Shown here piece after piece: positions 41,578-42,081 of a stretch of 42,081 bases of DNA. Made by a program: the position numbers and the translations under genes. The notes beneath the pieces were generated by a model. It was not told the DNA's origin. It saw only the letters and a program-made list of their open reading frames with translations, and did no database searches. Positions within the stretch are counted from its first letter, which is position 1; every line of letters starts with the position of its first letter. Source of the DNA: CAZFHZ01 sp964519015 (lineage in GTDB: Bacteria; Blakebacterota; Blakebacteria; Blakebacterales; CAYUVJ01); NCBI GenBank assembly GCA_964519015.1, contig CAZFHZ010000018.1, forward strand, positions 1-42,081, written 5' to 3'.

Positions 41578-42081
41578 TCACTTCTCCGGGAAGAGCGACT
41601 TGATCATCTCCGGTTCGGGGGGCTTGGTGGCCAGGCTCACGATGACCAGGGAACCGAGCGAGACCATCAGGGCCGGGTAGATCAGCGGGATCCCGAAGGG
41701 GTCCCCATCCGGTACCAGGTGCGCGGGGAGCACGTAGGTGAGCACCTTGAGCACTATGCAGACCGCCGCGCCGCTGATGATGCTGGTCAGTCCCCCCGCT
41801 TTCGTCGCGCGCTTCCAGGTCAGGGCTGCGATCAGCGCCGGGGTGATCGAAACCCCGTAGATGGTGTACGCGAAATAGGCCATGTTGAGCACCGACTTGA
41901 GCTGCGTGGCCAGCAGGAAGGCCAGCACCCCGAGCACGACCACCCATACCCGCTGCAGGGCCACCATCTTCGCCTGTTCGGCCTGCGGGTTGATGAACCG
42001 CTGATAGATATCCCGCATGATGTTGGTGGTGGGGGAGAGCAGGTAGTTCATCCCCGTGGAGAGCACTACCACCACTGCGGC
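41578..42081 (-). CDS. Sodium:solute symporter (SSS family), C-terminal part (partial)
   Basis: 168 codons; the gene continues past the window end, so the start is not visible. The visible part begins in the TM8 region STGMNYLLSPTTNIMRDIYQRF, the same position as in the complete symporter at 40120-41538. It continues through four to five more membrane segments (VWVVVLGVLAFLLAT, MAYFAYTIYGVSITPALIAAL, SIISGAAVCIVLKVL, IYPALMVSLGSLVIVSL). It ends with a short charged tail MIKSLFPEK. It converges with its paralogue 39 bp away. Substrate unknown. Confidence 0.9.
   Translation of the reverse strand, partial: AAVVVVLSTGMNYLLSPTTNIMRDIYQRFINPQAEQAKMVALQRVWVVVLGVLAFLLATQLKSVLNMAYFAYTIYGVSITPALIAALTWKRATKAGGLTSIISGAAVCIVLKVLTYVLPAHLVPDGDPFGIPLIYPALMVSLGSLVIVSLATKPPEPEMIKSLFPEK

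Overview
The window is 42 kb of GC-rich bacterial DNA. Three runs of exactly ten N, all inside genes, suggest a draft or metagenome-assembled genome. Signal peptides, lipoboxes, a TolC/RND efflux operon, an outer-membrane lipocalin and a protein ending in Phe (outer-membrane style) indicate a Gram-negative envelope. Six-bladed propeller lipoproteins, a sortilin/BNR-type Asp-box protein, a secreted S9 peptidase and lipoprotein esterases are common in FCB-group and candidate-phylum genomes (Gemmatimonadota, Eisenbacteria and similar). No rRNA or marker gene fixes the phylum, so this placement is an inference.

Layout. 1-4478: end of a sugar ABC transporter (binding protein, ATPase, permease) followed by a fucose/arabinose isomerase-like protein. 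4491-5106: a small, less GC-rich pair, a nucleotidyltransferase and an overlapping 68-aa protein, resembling a toxin-antitoxin cassette. 5182-16104: an exported-protein region with two propeller lipoproteins, a split membrane/beta-barrel-like gene, an alpha/beta hydrolase with helical repeats, a large Asp-box repeat protein and an S9 peptidase flanked by two directly repeated ~93-bp elements. 16368-21992: a translationally overlapping TolC-adaptor-RND efflux operon. 22054-29882 (minus strand): a 1441-aa fused BcrAD-type activase/2-hydroxyacyl-CoA dehydratase-like iron-sulfur protein, glucose-6-phosphate isomerase and a lipoprotein esterase.

30207-35057 (plus strand) is the most interesting stretch. 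An archaeal-type HMG-CoA synthase, thiolase and DUF35 set is followed, in what looks like one transcription unit, by a Ddl-like ATP-grasp ligase. That ligase overlaps (GTGA) a lysine 2,3-aminomutase-family radical SAM enzyme whose lysine-recognition and zinc residues are partly changed. The last two genes are the best candidate for an undescribed system, possibly one that makes and ligates a beta-amino acid.

35060-42081: a Blc-type lipocalin, a diacylglycerol kinase-family lipid kinase, an alanine dehydrogenase-family gene (with Gly at the usual catalytic Lys75) four bases upstream of a 4-hydroxybutyrate-type CoA-transferase, a YggS-type PLP protein, and two convergent sodium:solute symporters, the second cut by the window end.

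The gaps at 999-1008 and 36177-36186 appear to hide short contig overlaps rather than missing sequence: deleting the Ns plus a 4-nt or 1-nt duplicated end restores each frame. The gap at 11745-11754 appears to be real missing sequence. No tRNA, rRNA, CRISPR array, insertion sequence or replication origin was seen.
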